This document shows, one piece after another, positions 1-8,541 of a stretch of 64,000 bases of DNA; the first letter of the stretch is position 1; every line of letters begins with the position of its first letter. Source of the DNA: Roseateles sp049532965 (lineage in GTDB: Bacteria; Pseudomonadota; Gammaproteobacteria; Burkholderiales; Burkholderiaceae_C); NCBI RefSeq assembly GCF_049532965.1, contig NZ_CP186694.1, positions 3,410,001-3,474,000 of the forward strand, read 5' to 3'. The position numbers and the translations under genes were made by a program. The notes beneath the pieces were generated by a model. The model saw only the letters and a list, made by a program, of their open reading frames with translations. It searched no databases and was not told the origin of the DNA.

Positions 1-1393
1 GGAGTTGCAGCTCATCCATGAAGCGCCGCAGCCGGTGGATCGGCAACTGCATCAGGTCATGGACGGACAGGCCGGGCAGCGCCTCGAGCTGGGCGCGATC
101 CCATCGAACGCCCTCGGGCATGAAGCGCTGGTCCGCCGGCAGCGCCGCGTCCGCGAGCGCCTTCGAGCCGATGCGCCACAACAGCGCCTCGGTCTTCAAT
201 CGCGCGCCGCGGCAGGCGGGGCATTCGGTGTAGCTGCGGTACTTCGACAGCAGCACCCGGATGTGCATCTTGTAGGCCTTGCTCTCCAGGTAGTCGAAGA
301 ACCGGCGCACGCCGTACCACTGCTTGTTCCAGTTGCCGTTCCAGTTGGGGCTGCCCTCGATGACCCAGTCGCGCTGGGAGGGCGTCATCTGGCTCCAGGC
401 GGTGTCGCGCGGGATGCCGGCATCGCCCGCGTACTTCAGCAGGTCGTCCTGGCACTCCTTCCAGGCCGGCGTCTGCATCGGCTTGATGGCGCCGCCGCGC
501 AGCGTCTTGCGTTCGTCCGGGATCACCAGCCCGAGGTCCACGCCGATCACGCGCCCGAAACCGCGGCAGGTCTCGCAGGCGCCCATGGCCGAGTTGAACG
601 AGAACAGCGCCGGCTGCGGGTCGGCATAGCGGATGTCGCTCTCCGGGCAATGCAGTCCGGTGGAGTAGCGCCACAGCACCGGGGCGGTGCCCTCGTCCGC
701 GCTCATCACGTAGACCGTCATCCGGCCGCTGCCGCGCTTGAGCGCCAGTTCGATCGCCTCCATCGCGCGGGCCTGTTCGGCGCCCTGGATGCGGAACCGG
801 TCCGCCACCACGTCCAGCACCTTGCGGCCGTTGACCACGCGCTCTGACTGCACCCGCGTGAAGCCGGAGGCCGACAGCCATTGCTCCACCTCGCCGGCGC
901 TGACGGTCTCGGGCAATTCGACCGGGAAGGTCAGCACCAGGCGCGGATCGTCCCCGGTGGTCCGTGCCATCAGTTCGGCGTAGATGGTCTGCGGCGTGTC
1001 ATGGCGCACCGGCAGCGCGGTCTCGCGGTCGAACAGGTCGGCGCCGCGCGCGAAGAGCAGCTTCAGGTGGTCGTTGAGCTCCGTCATCGTGCCGACGGTG
1101 GAGCGGCTGGTGCGGACCGGGTTGGTCTGGTCGATCGCGATGGCGGGCGGCACGCCTTCGACCTTGTCGACCGCCGGGCGGTCCATGCGGTCGAGGAACT
1201 GGCGCGCGTAGGCGGAGAAGGTCTCGACGTAGCGGCGCTGGCCTTCCGCGTAAAGCGTGTCGAACACCAGGCTGGACTTGCCGGAGCCGCTGGGCCCGGT
1301 CACCACGGTCAGTTCTCCGGTCCGGAGATCCAGGTCGAGGTTCTTGAGGTTGTGCTGGCGGGCGCCGCGGATGCGGATATCGGCGTCGGACAT
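1..1393 (-). CDS. uvrA: Excinuclease ABC subunit A (N-terminal part, cut by window edge)
   Basis: UvrA is the damage-recognition ATPase of nucleotide excision repair, acting on DNA with UvrB. Only the 5' part of the gene is inside the window; the 3' end lies beyond base 1. Reading leftwards from the ATG at 1393, the protein begins MSDADIRIRGARQHNLKNL, then a Walker A GPSGSGKS close to residue 40, the UvrA hallmark ETFSAYARQFLDRM, and IDQTNPVRTSRSTVGT. Two Cys-pair modules follow (GACETCRGFG and YTECPACRGARL), matching the zinc modules of the family. The spacing and the VIGVDLGLVIPDE stretch resemble the unusually long UvrA proteins of some Burkholderiales, so this may be such a form or a second UvrA paralogue; the missing C-terminus would decide. 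No LexA box was recognised upstream. Confidence 0.9.
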   Translation of the reverse strand, partial: MSDADIRIRGARQHNLKNLDLDLRTGELTVVTGPSGSGKSSLVFDTLYAEGQRRYVETFSAYARQFLDRMDRPAVDKVEGVPPAIAIDQTNPVRTSRSTVGTMTELNDHLKLLFARGADLFDRETALPVRHDTPQTIYAELMARTTGDDPRLVLTFPVELPETVSAGEVEQWLSASGFTRVQSERVVNGRKVLDVVADRFRIQGAEQARAMEAIELALKRGSGRMTVYVMSADEGTAPVLWRYSTGLHCPESDIRYADPQPALFSFNSAMGACETCRGFGRVIGVDLGLVIPDERKTLRGGAIKPMQTPAWKECQDDLLKYAGDAGIPRDTAWSQMTPSQRDWVIEGSPNWNGNWNKQWYGVRRFFDYLESKAYKMHIRVLLSKYRSYTECPACRGARLKTEALLWRIGSKALADAALPADQRFMPEGVRWDRAQLEALPGLSVHDLMQLPIHRLRRFMDELQL

Positions 1394-1752
1394 GGGGGTG
1401 GACGGTGATGGGTATGGCGGCCGGTGGAGGGGGGACCGGAGGGGTGCAGGAGGTGGACGAAGGGGGTGGGCGGTCATTCTAGGGAGGGGCGGCGCCGCGA
1501 ATTGGCAGCAGCGGTCCGGCCCTGAAGCGGGTGCCCGGGACGCGTCAGTGGTAAGCAATTGCAAACAAAAGACCGTTCAGGAAGCACTTGCCTACCTCTT
1601 GTCAAGGCCTCCGACCGATGACTTCCGCACACTTGCTAGTCTTTGGGGGCTGCGGCAACAATGCACCCCGTCGCCGCCGTGCAACACCGGAGCCACGGCG
1701 GCGATGTTTTTCAGGGAATACCCGTATCCCGACCGGATCGGGGCGACACGAC
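1394..1752. other. Divergent intergenic region between uvrA and the receiver gene
   Basis: This 359-base gap lies between two divergently transcribed genes, so both promoters should be here. I see no convincing -35/-10 pair and no coding region. The segment around 1555-1567 is AT-richer and contains the palindrome GCAATTGC followed by AAACA. The same 13 bases occur at 36590-36602, upstream of the LuxR-type regulator. Confidence 0.5.
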
Positions 1753-2274
1753 ATGGACAGACACGACGGCCATCCTCTTTCCGAGACCTCGCTGGTCTTG
1801 ATGACGTCGGACGCGTCCGCAAAACCGCCTCATCCGCCGTCCACTGCCGATGCAAGCGTGTCGGGCCAACGCCCGGCGCCCGGCGAGCCGTTCGTGCTGC
1901 TGGTCGAGGACAACCCGATCAACCAGGTGGTTGCGCTGGAGTTCCTGGCGCTGATGGGTTTGAAGACGCAACTGGCGCGCAATGGCCAGGAGGCGCTGGA
2001 CCTGTGTGAGGGCGCTGCGCCGAGCCTGGTGCTGATGGACATCCAGATGCCGGGCATGGACGGCCTGGAATGTGCGCGCCGGCTGCGGGAGCAGCAGGCG
2101 CAAGGCAGGCTGCCGCGCTTCCCGATCCTGGCGCTGACGGCGCACGCGCTGGACAGCGACGTGGCGGACAGCCTGAAGGCGGGGATGGACGAGCACCTGA
2201 CCAAGCCGCTGGACTTCATGACGCTGCGCCGCCGGCTGGCGCGCTGGCTGGATCTGCCGCAGCTCAACGACTGA
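1753..2274 (+). CDS. Stand-alone response-regulator receiver protein
   Basis: A 173-residue protein made of a Pro/Ser-rich N-terminal stretch of about 45 residues and one CheY-like receiver domain, with no output domain. The acidic pair E52-D53 (LVEDNPINQ), phosphoacceptor D96 (LMDIQMPGMDG) and K151 (TKPLD) are all present, so it should accept phosphate. The LVEDNPINQ opening and AGMDEHLTKP ending are typical of receivers in hybrid histidine kinases, so it may act with an unlinked phosphotransfer protein. I chose ATG 1753 because an in-frame start further up (1588) adds low-complexity sequence that does not look coding. No kinase is adjacent. Confidence 0.85.
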   Translation: MDRHDGHPLSETSLVLMTSDASAKPPHPPSTADASVSGQRPAPGEPFVLLVEDNPINQVVALEFLALMGLKTQLARNGQEALDLCEGAAPSLVLMDIQMPGMDGLECARRLREQQAQGRLPRFPILALTAHALDSDVADSLKAGMDEHLTKPLDFMTLRRRLARWLDLPQLND

Positions 2275-2508
2275 GTTCAAGCGTCCGCTTGCGGCGTGCA
2301 AGTCATCTGCACGGACACGAACGCTGGTCACCGACGCATCAGGAAAGTCGCACGCTGCCATCACGTGTCTCCAAGGTCGAGCTTCCCGCTGTACCTGCCG
2401 TAGACGGCGGCGCGCCTCGCATACGATGGATCGGTCCTCCATCGGCAAAGGCCCGCCCATGCGCCGCTTCGGCATCACGATCCTGTTCACCCTCGCGGCC
2501 CTCCAGCC

Positions 2509-3888
2509 ATGACCCCGATCCAACAATGGCATGCGACCCGCAGCTTGCGGCTGCTGGTGCAGACGCTGCGCGACATGATGGTCTCGATGGGGCCGCTGCT
2601 GCTGCTCGGCGGCGGTCTCCTGGTCGCTGCCTACTGGTGGCTGGATCCGCAGCCGCCGCGCCAGGTGCGGCTGGCCACCGGCCCGGCCGGCAGCGCCTAT
2701 GCCGGCTTTGGCGAGGGTTACGCGAAGGCGCTGGCGCGAGAGCGCATCCAGGTGGTGCTGATCGCCAGCGAAGGCGCGCAGGACGATCTGGCCCATCTGC
2801 GCGCCGGCACGGCCGATGTGGGCTTCGTCCGCGGCGGCATGGCCGATCCGGTGGCCGATACCGAGGCGGGCATCGTCTCGCTGGGCAGCCTGTTCTACGA
2901 GCCGATCTGGATCTTCTATCGCCGCGATCTCGGCATCGCGCGCCGCCAGCCCCGCGGTGAACTGCAACGCCTGACCCAGCTGCGCGGCCTGCGAGTCAAC
3001 GTGGACCAGGACGGCAGCGGTGTCCCGGCGATCGTCGAGAAACTGCTGGCGCTGAACCAGCTGAAGCCGACCGATCTGCGGCTGTCCAATCTGGCGCCCG
3101 ACGCCGCCGGCGCGGCGCTGCGGGAGGGCCGGCTGGACGCCGCGGTGCTGATCTCGGCGCCGCAGGCCGGACTGATCCGCTCGTTGCTGCGCGATCCGGC
3201 CATCGCGCTGATGGCCTTCGAGCAGAGCGAGGCCTACTCGCGCCACCTGCCGTTCCTGTCCGCCGTGACGCTGCCGCGTGGCGTGGTGGACCTGGCGGCC
3301 GATCTGCCGCCGCACGACGTGCCGCTGCTGGCCACCACCACCGCGCTGCTGGCGCGCGAGCAGACGCATCCGGCGCTGCGCCAGCTGTTCGCGCAGGCGG
3401 CCCTGGGCCAGCACAGCGAGGCGGGCTGGTTCAACGGCGCGCGCGACTTCCCCAACACCCGCACCAGCGAGCTGCCGGTCAGCGCCGAGGGCGACCGCGC
3501 GATCAACGGCACGCCGCCGGCCTGGGCGCGCTACCTGCCGTTCTGGGCCGGCAATCTGCTGGAACGCATGTGGCTGGTGGTCGGCGGCCTGCTGGTGCTG
3601 ATGCTGCCGCTGTCGCGCGTGGTACCGCCGCTGTACACGTTCCGCGTGCGGTCGCGCGTGTTCCGCTGGTATGCGCGGTTGCGCGAGGTGGAAGCGAAGC
3701 TGGAAACCGGCACCGGCGAGCGCGAGGCGCTGCTCGACGAACTGGATGAGCTGGACCGCGTCACGCACCGCATCGCGGTGCCGCTGTCGTATGCCGAAGA
3801 GCTTTACGCGCTGCGCAACAACATCTATGCGGTGCGAAAGCGGCTGCTGGCGCAGCGGTCGCGGCCGATGGAAGGGCCGGGCAAATGA
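2509..3888 (+). CDS. TAXI-family TRAP transporter solute-binding protein, membrane-anchored
   Basis: This 459-residue protein has the TAXI solute-receptor fold: after an N-terminal hydrophobic segment (about residues 25-47) comes RLATGPAGSAYAGFGEGYA, the family's substrate-loop signature, then a two-lobed binding domain to about residue 335. A second hydrophobic segment (about 350-370) is followed by a charged cytoplasmic tail rich in Glu and Arg (REVEAKLETGTGEREALLDE), which looks helical or coiled. TAXI receptors normally deliver organic acids to DctM-type permeases; no permease gene is nearby, so this protein either works with a distant transporter or acts as a sensor. The second anchor and tail are common in orphan TAXI proteins of this group. 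Substrate unknown. Confidence 0.85.
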   Translation: MTPIQQWHATRSLRLLVQTLRDMMVSMGPLLLLGGGLLVAAYWWLDPQPPRQVRLATGPAGSAYAGFGEGYAKALARERIQVVLIASEGAQDDLAHLRAGTADVGFVRGGMADPVADTEAGIVSLGSLFYEPIWIFYRRDLGIARRQPRGELQRLTQLRGLRVNVDQDGSGVPAIVEKLLALNQLKPTDLRLSNLAPDAAGAALREGRLDAAVLISAPQAGLIRSLLRDPAIALMAFEQSEAYSRHLPFLSAVTLPRGVVDLAADLPPHDVPLLATTTALLAREQTHPALRQLFAQAALGQHSEAGWFNGARDFPNTRTSELPVSAEGDRAINGTPPAWARYLPFWAGNLLERMWLVVGGLLVLMLPLSRVVPPLYTFRVRSRVFRWYARLREVEAKLETGTGEREALLDELDELDRVTHRIAVPLSYAEELYALRNNIYAVRKRLLAQRSRPMEGPGK

Positions 3889-4299
3889 TCGGGTGTATTG
3901 GGTTGTCCGGAGGCGAGGGAGCTGAGGCGGAAGTCGGCTTCAGGCTGGTCTCGGTCGTTCGCGGTCGAGGGTCTGAGCGGCCGCTTCCAGCGATACCTGC
4001 CACTTGGGTGCCCGAACGCCTGATCGGCTCCTCAGCTACGGCAGGCTCACCTACGCCGCTAGCCATCGCCAACCCGCGGTGAACTGCCCGCTCAATGAAA
4101 TGCGCGTTTTCAGCATGCCGGCTGACCTTAGCAGTGTGGCTTTGGGAAGCTGGCACTCGTCGCCAGGCTGCAGGTCAAGCGATGTGGTCAGCGACAACCA
4201 ACTGGCAGCGTGCGTCCGCGCAAACGCTCATTTATAGCGCTCAGCTACTAGCGTAATCTTGCGTTAGGCTGGAAAGATATCGAGCCAAAGGGAGGGGTC
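3889..4299. other. Gene-free left border of the GTPase island
   Basis: A 411-base stretch without a credible gene. It marks the change from GC-rich chromosome to the lower-GC island that starts with the metallophosphoesterase. I looked for a tRNA or a duplicated attachment sequence matching the 11.1-13.3 kb side and found neither by eye. The promoter of the five-gene operon is expected in the AT-richer last 70 bases, where TTTATAGCGC and TAATCTTGCG occur, but I cannot assign boxes safely. The strong GGGAGGGG just before the GTG at 4300 is the ribosome binding site. Confidence 0.45.
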
Positions 4300-5652
4300 G
4301 TGCCGGCGATATTTGTTCATCTGTCAGATATTCATTTCGGGCAGGAGCGTGATCAGACGCTTTATATCCACGATGATGTGAAGCGGGAATTAATCGCGGA
4401 CGCCGCGAGAGTAGTGCACGATTTGCGCGGTGGCGCCGCGCATGGTGCGTTGGTGACTGGAGACATAGCGTATTCCGGCAAAGCCGAGCAATACATCGAC
4501 GCCGCAAAATGGCTTGACCAGATCGCAGCCGCAGTTGGTTGCGACATAACACGCATCCAGATGGTGCCAGGCAATCATGATCTGGACCGGGATATGTTGT
4601 CGCGAGCCGGGCAGCTACTGCTAGATGATATTAGGGCGGGCGGGGCTGAAGAATATGAGAAAGTCCTGTCGAATGACTTGGATCGGGGGACCTTGTTTGC
4701 CCGATTTCAGGCTTATGGCAGCTTCTCAGAGGGCTATGACTGCGTCTTGGACACCCAAGGTCGCTATTCGACGAATATGCGTGTGGAACTGGCCCCTGGA
4801 AGATTCATCAAATTTGTGCGGATGAACTCCTCGCTCCTTTGCCACGGCAAGGAAAATGACGAGGAGCCAGAGCTGTTGGTGGGCGAGCGTCAATTCACGA
4901 TCCCTCGTGATGACGGGGAGGAGGTCGTTGTCCTTATCCATCATCCACTGCATTGGTTCAAGGACAGCGCGGCCGTGTCCACCTACCTTAAGAGCCGGAG
5001 TCGATTGCTTATTACCGGTCATGAGCACAATCTAAAAGTCGCGATGGAAACGATCGAGGAAGGCACCGACTTCATGACGTTGGCTGCGGGGGCAGCAGTT
5101 CCCTCAAAGTCTGAAACGGCCTATATCTTTACCTATAACATAATCGAATTTGATTGGGATGAGGACAGTGACGGCCTTGCCGTAACAATTCATCCGCGCG
5201 TCTGGAATCCCAAGATGACGCGGTTCGAAGCTGATGACGCCCGGCTCGGTGGTCCTAGCCCCCGCTTCTTGCTCGGCTGCCCAAATTTCCGAGCATCTGC
5301 GCGCGTCGTAGAGGACAATGCTGCGGCAAAGCCGCTAGATCCGCTTCCTCAGGTGCGGGAAGCAGTTGTTGAGATGGTGATTGAGCCCAAAGACTTAGAG
5401 AAGGGCGTTGCAGTGCCGCTAGAGCCGCCAAACTATCGCTTGGTCTTGTTGCGATTCTTCCGTGACTTGACGGAGGGTGAGCGTCTTAAGGTGCTGAGCG
5501 AATTGGATGCCATACCGTCAGATTCAAACGATCGTATAACGCAGACTATTGAGCGGAGATTGTTTGACTGGGTGGTGCAGCAAGGCCATATCGACGATCT
5601 AGCCAAACTTATAGATCGGTATATAGCTGGCAAGAACGAGGGAGAAAGATAA
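4300..5652 (+). CDS. Calcineurin-like metallophosphoesterase, candidate effector of the GTPase system
   Basis: 450 residues. Residues 1-260 carry every metal-binding motif of the calcineurin-like phosphoesterases: LSDIHFG (D10, H12), VTGDIAYSG (D55), PGNHDLDRD (N92, H93), HHP (H214/H215) and GHEH (H241, H243). It should therefore be an active two-metal phosphodiesterase or phosphatase; the substrate (nucleotide, nucleic acid, phosphoprotein) cannot be read from the sequence. After a variable middle, the last ~75 residues (about 375-450) form a predicted small all-helical domain (LRFFRDLTEGERLKVLSEL and WVVQQGHIDDLAKLI) that resembles the death-like adaptor domains of bacterial conflict systems; this resemblance is my inference. 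GTG start at 4300 has a strong Shine-Dalgarno. The stop overlaps the next ATG (TAATG), so it is the first gene of a coupled operon. Confidence 0.85.
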   Translation: MPAIFVHLSDIHFGQERDQTLYIHDDVKRELIADAARVVHDLRGGAAHGALVTGDIAYSGKAEQYIDAAKWLDQIAAAVGCDITRIQMVPGNHDLDRDMLSRAGQLLLDDIRAGGAEEYEKVLSNDLDRGTLFARFQAYGSFSEGYDCVLDTQGRYSTNMRVELAPGRFIKFVRMNSSLLCHGKENDEEPELLVGERQFTIPRDDGEEVVVLIHHPLHWFKDSAAVSTYLKSRSRLLITGHEHNLKVAMETIEEGTDFMTLAAGAAVPSKSETAYIFTYNIIEFDWDEDSDGLAVTIHPRVWNPKMTRFEADDARLGGPSPRFLLGCPNFRASARVVEDNAAAKPLDPLPQVREAVVEMVIEPKDLEKGVAVPLEPPNYRLVLLRFFRDLTEGERLKVLSELDAIPSDSNDRITQTIERRLFDWVVQQGHIDDLAKLIDRYIAGKNEGER

Positions 5653-6680
5653 TGATCAACCTATCGCTTCACCTGCGAATTACAGGTCTGCAGGTACTCG
5701 ACGGGGATGTGAACAGTCGCAAAGCGGCTGCCACTGATTTGCGAGCCAAGTGGATAAAGGAAAGCGCGATAGGGACCATCTTCAAGCGCGCGAACGACAT
5801 TGCCGCCGCCTTGGGCACTGAAGAGGATCCACCTGCCAACCTGGCCGCCGAGGTTGAAAAGGCCGTCCAAGGCCATGCGTCAGCCTTTTTGTCGAGCGAG
5901 CGTCCGCTAGAGGTCGGAATCTGCGCTGCCGCTGCCATCGACGCCATGCTCGAAGGATCGCGACTGGGTAGCGACGGGTGGACAATCGTAGATGTTCTCG
6001 CCACGGCTCTATGGTCTGCCTTGTCATACCAAGCGCCGTTGAAGGACGTTAAGCGCGAAGCGCTTCGAGCGGAAGTCCTTGAAATGGTTCAGCAGCGCTC
6101 AATGGAAGCTGCCGAAAAAAGTCGAGAGCGGACCGAGGTTGCCGATTTCGGAGATTTCGCCGTGGTGGACGGCGACGACGCCAAGACCCTGGTCGCATTT
6201 AAGAAAGCGACGACAGGCACTATCAATGCGTTGCGCAGGAATGCCGCGCTGGATCGAGAGGAACTCGATTTCATGTGGTGGACGCTGGCCGGTCGCAGCC
6301 GGCTGCTGAGCAAGCCGCTTAGGAATCTCGCGGAGCCAGTGCGGATGGTCGTTGCCGGCGTTGAAGCCGCGGGCTACCTGCGCCGCCTGCCCTGCGATGT
6401 CCATCGCGACCTAGTTCTGCGGCACACCGACGAGGACGTTGAAGTGACGCTCGCCGAATTGCTCGCCGCGCTTGGCGACGACGCTGGCACCGTTCGGGAT
6501 GCTCTTGCTGATCACGATGCGGAGATCCTGGCAACCCCCGGCGTGTTCCCGCTACTGTCCGCCTTGCTGACCGGCAAAGCCCATCATCCCGGTGACGACG
6601 GCACGCGGTGCTGCAGCGATTGGGGCGCTCGGGCGCTCCTGGAAACGAGTCTGCTAACTTCCGGTCCGGGCAGCCTGTGA
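5652..6680 (+). CDS. GTPase-associated helical protein (GASH-like)
   Basis: 342 residues, almost entirely predicted alpha-helix, no signal peptide, membrane segment or catalytic motif. The central ELDFMWWTLAGRSRLL and the C-terminal GARALLETSLL resemble the GASH (GTPase-associated system helical) domain known from genomic neighbourhoods of paired bacterial GTPases; I assign it from memory of the family pattern and from context. It probably serves as a scaffold between effector and GTPases. It starts inside the stop of the metallophosphoesterase (TAATG) and its TGA overlaps the GTG of the first GTPase by four bases, so translation of all three is coupled. Function untested; the alternative is an unrelated helical adaptor. 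Confidence 0.7.
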   Translation: MINLSLHLRITGLQVLDGDVNSRKAAATDLRAKWIKESAIGTIFKRANDIAAALGTEEDPPANLAAEVEKAVQGHASAFLSSERPLEVGICAAAAIDAMLEGSRLGSDGWTIVDVLATALWSALSYQAPLKDVKREALRAEVLEMVQQRSMEAAEKSRERTEVADFGDFAVVDGDDAKTLVAFKKATTGTINALRRNAALDREELDFMWWTLAGRSRLLSKPLRNLAEPVRMVVAGVEAAGYLRRLPCDVHRDLVLRHTDEDVEVTLAELLAALGDDAGTVRDALADHDAEILATPGVFPLLSALLTGKAHHPGDDGTRCCSDWGARALLETSLLTSGPGSL

Positions 6681-7693
6681 GTACGGCCTGCAGTCTGGAT
6701 GGGTGCACGGTCGGGGAGACCGGGCGTTGCGCGTTGGAGAAGGATCCAGCGACGTGTAGTAATCGTGTGATCGACATCAACGCCGTCAGGGCTGCTCTAA
6801 AAGACGCGCCTGACGCAGCGGAGCCAGGCGCTGTCGGCGCGGCAGTCCTGGATGCTCCGAGCGAGGCGCCTTCGTTCCCGAGTAGCGCCACGCTCGGCTC
6901 CGAGGTCATCGACAAGATGATGGCTTCCCGCTACGTCACAGTCGTAGGAATCTTGGGAGATCCGGACTCCGGCAAGACGGCATGCCTCGCGAGTCTCTAT
7001 CTTCTCGTCTCACAGGGCCTTTTGGACGGTTGGTCGTTCGCCGACAGCAGCAGCCTGATGGGGCTGGAAGAGATTGCGCGAGGCGCTCGGCGCTGGAACG
7101 AGGGTAACCCCCCTCAGCAGATGACTGTGCACACCAAGATGGCGGACGACAGGCAGCCGGGGTTCCTTCATCTGCGCATGAAGCGGAGCGGCGGAGAGCG
7201 CATCATCGATTTGGCCCTTCCAGACCTGCCCGGAGAATGGACTAAAGACCTTGTCCGGTCATCCCGCTCAGATCGTTTTCAGTTTCTCAAGTCCGCCGAT
7301 ATCCTCTGGGTCATGGTGGACGGCCGCACGTTGATTGACGTGCAGCGGCGCCAGGGAGTCGTGAGCCGCTTGGGACAACTTGCTGGACGGCTTCGAGCGC
7401 TGTTCGACAACTCAATGCCCCAACTGTTCATCGTGACGACGCATCTTGATGAAGGGAGCGTGCCCGAAGCCGCGCTGACGAGGTTGCACGCTGAGCTGGC
7501 GAAGCACAACGTCAGCGCAAAGGTCATGCCGGTCGCTTCCTTTTCGGCAAACCCCGACATCAAGCCTGGACACGGGCTTGCTGCGCTGATCGATGCGTCG
7601 GTCACGCCGCATCAGAGGCTCCCACACTTCTGGCCGCCTAGGGCTCCGCAGGCCGATCCGCGGTCTTTCCTAAGTCATAGGAGGTTGCTGTGA
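6677..7693 (+). CDS. P-loop GTPase with N-terminal Cys cluster (double-GTPase type 2-like)
   Basis: 338 residues from the GTG at 6677, which overlaps the upstream TGA (GTGA); a longer frame opening at 6608 lies fully inside the previous gene and is unlikely to be used. The N-terminus has four cysteines, C5, C10, C18 and C27, spaced like a small zinc-binding knuckle. A disordered linker follows, then a GTPase domain: Walker A GDPDSGKT (94-101), a DxxG-type G3 (LPDLPGEW) and a THLD in the place of the NKxD guanine-specificity motif. The layout fits the DO-GTPase2 group that is found with a second GTPase and GAP1 proteins. Its TGA overlaps the next GTG (GTGA). It is probably the NTP-dependent switch that senses the trigger or controls the effector; this is inference. 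Confidence 0.8.
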   Translation: MSTACSLDGCTVGETGRCALEKDPATCSNRVIDINAVRAALKDAPDAAEPGAVGAAVLDAPSEAPSFPSSATLGSEVIDKMMASRYVTVVGILGDPDSGKTACLASLYLLVSQGLLDGWSFADSSSLMGLEEIARGARRWNEGNPPQQMTVHTKMADDRQPGFLHLRMKRSGGERIIDLALPDLPGEWTKDLVRSSRSDRFQFLKSADILWVMVDGRTLIDVQRRQGVVSRLGQLAGRLRALFDNSMPQLFIVTTHLDEGSVPEAALTRLHAELAKHNVSAKVMPVASFSANPDIKPGHGLAALIDASVTPHQRLPHFWPPRAPQADPRSFLSHRRLL

Positions 7694-8541
7694 CCAGGCG
7701 CTCGGTAATCCTGATGGGCGGGCCGGACTCCGGCAAGACCAACTTTGTCGGCCGTCTTTGGGTCGCGCTGGATGCTCGCACTGGCGCGATACACGCTGCA
7801 GTCCAGCCAGACGATATTGGCTTCGTTCTTGATACCGCGGACCATCTCTTCGAAGGGCATTTCGCCCCCAGAACAGAGCACGCTGATCGACGCGATTTCG
7901 AAGTAACGGTCGTTCCTGCGGCGGGCGGTGACGAGACCAAGATCTTGATCCCCGACATCCGGGGCGAGTTGTGGCGGGACGCCGTGGTGAACTCCGAAAT
8001 CTCCGCGGACTGGATGGAGGAGCTCAAGCTCGCCGACGGCGCTCTTCTTTTTGTCAGGGTCAATTCCGAACTGAACGTGAGCCCGCTCGACTGGGTCACG
8101 TCCCAACGCCTGCTCCAACTGGTAGGAGCCGATCAAGACAGAGACAAGCTGCCTACGCAGGTCATGCTGATCGAATTGATACGCTTCTTGGAATTGACTC
8201 TTGCGGATCGGCCCGACGGTGGTAAGCCACGGCTGTCTGTCGTGGTGGCTGCGTGGGACCTCGTGGACGCCGAGACGCGAGCAGCAGGGCCTGAGGCCTT
8301 CATCGCGAAGGAATACCCAATGCTTGGCGGCCGCCTTCGCGACACGTCCCGGCTGGATGTACAAGTGTTCGGATTGAGCGTCGTTGGTGGCGATCTGACG
8401 GTGGACGAAGACTATCGCCGAGCGTTCCTGGATGCGGGCCTAGATGGTCATGGCTGGGTCTATGCATACGACGGCGCCAACGATCGATGGAAGTGTGAGC
8501 CCGACGTGACCCTTCCGGTCGCATGGGTGGTGGGCGTCTGA
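7690..8541 (+). CDS. Second P-loop GTPase (double-GTPase type 1-like)
   Basis: 283 residues, GTG start overlapping the previous stop. It opens directly with the nucleotide fold: beta-strand SVILMG, then Walker A GGPDSGKT (residues 10-17), G3-like IPDIRGELW, and AAWDLVD where guanine specificity is normally read. There is little similarity to the neighbouring GTPase outside the P-loop (both share PDSGKT), so the two are distinct partners and not a recent duplication. Such unlike GTPase pairs next to GASH and GAP1 proteins define the double-GTPase conflict systems. The last bases overlap the next gene. The two proteins may form a heterodimer in which nucleotide hydrolysis is set by the GAP1 protein; that is inference. 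Confidence 0.8.
   Translation: MTRRSVILMGGPDSGKTNFVGRLWVALDARTGAIHAAVQPDDIGFVLDTADHLFEGHFAPRTEHADRRDFEVTVVPAAGGDETKILIPDIRGELWRDAVVNSEISADWMEELKLADGALLFVRVNSELNVSPLDWVTSQRLLQLVGADQDRDKLPTQVMLIELIRFLELTLADRPDGGKPRLSVVVAAWDLVDAETRAAGPEAFIAKEYPMLGGRLRDTSRLDVQVFGLSVVGGDLTVDEDYRRAFLDAGLDGHGWVYAYDGANDRWKCEPDVTLPVAWVVGV

Noticed and set aside
1711..3768. Minus-strand 685-codon open frame
   Set aside because: His/Gln/Arg-rich shadow of the receiver and TAXI genes; no domain and typical of antisense frames in GC-rich DNA.
6608..6676. Longer start for the first GTPase
   Set aside because: Lies wholly inside the preceding gene; the GTG at 6677 with GTGA overlap and the Cys cluster directly after it is a better start.
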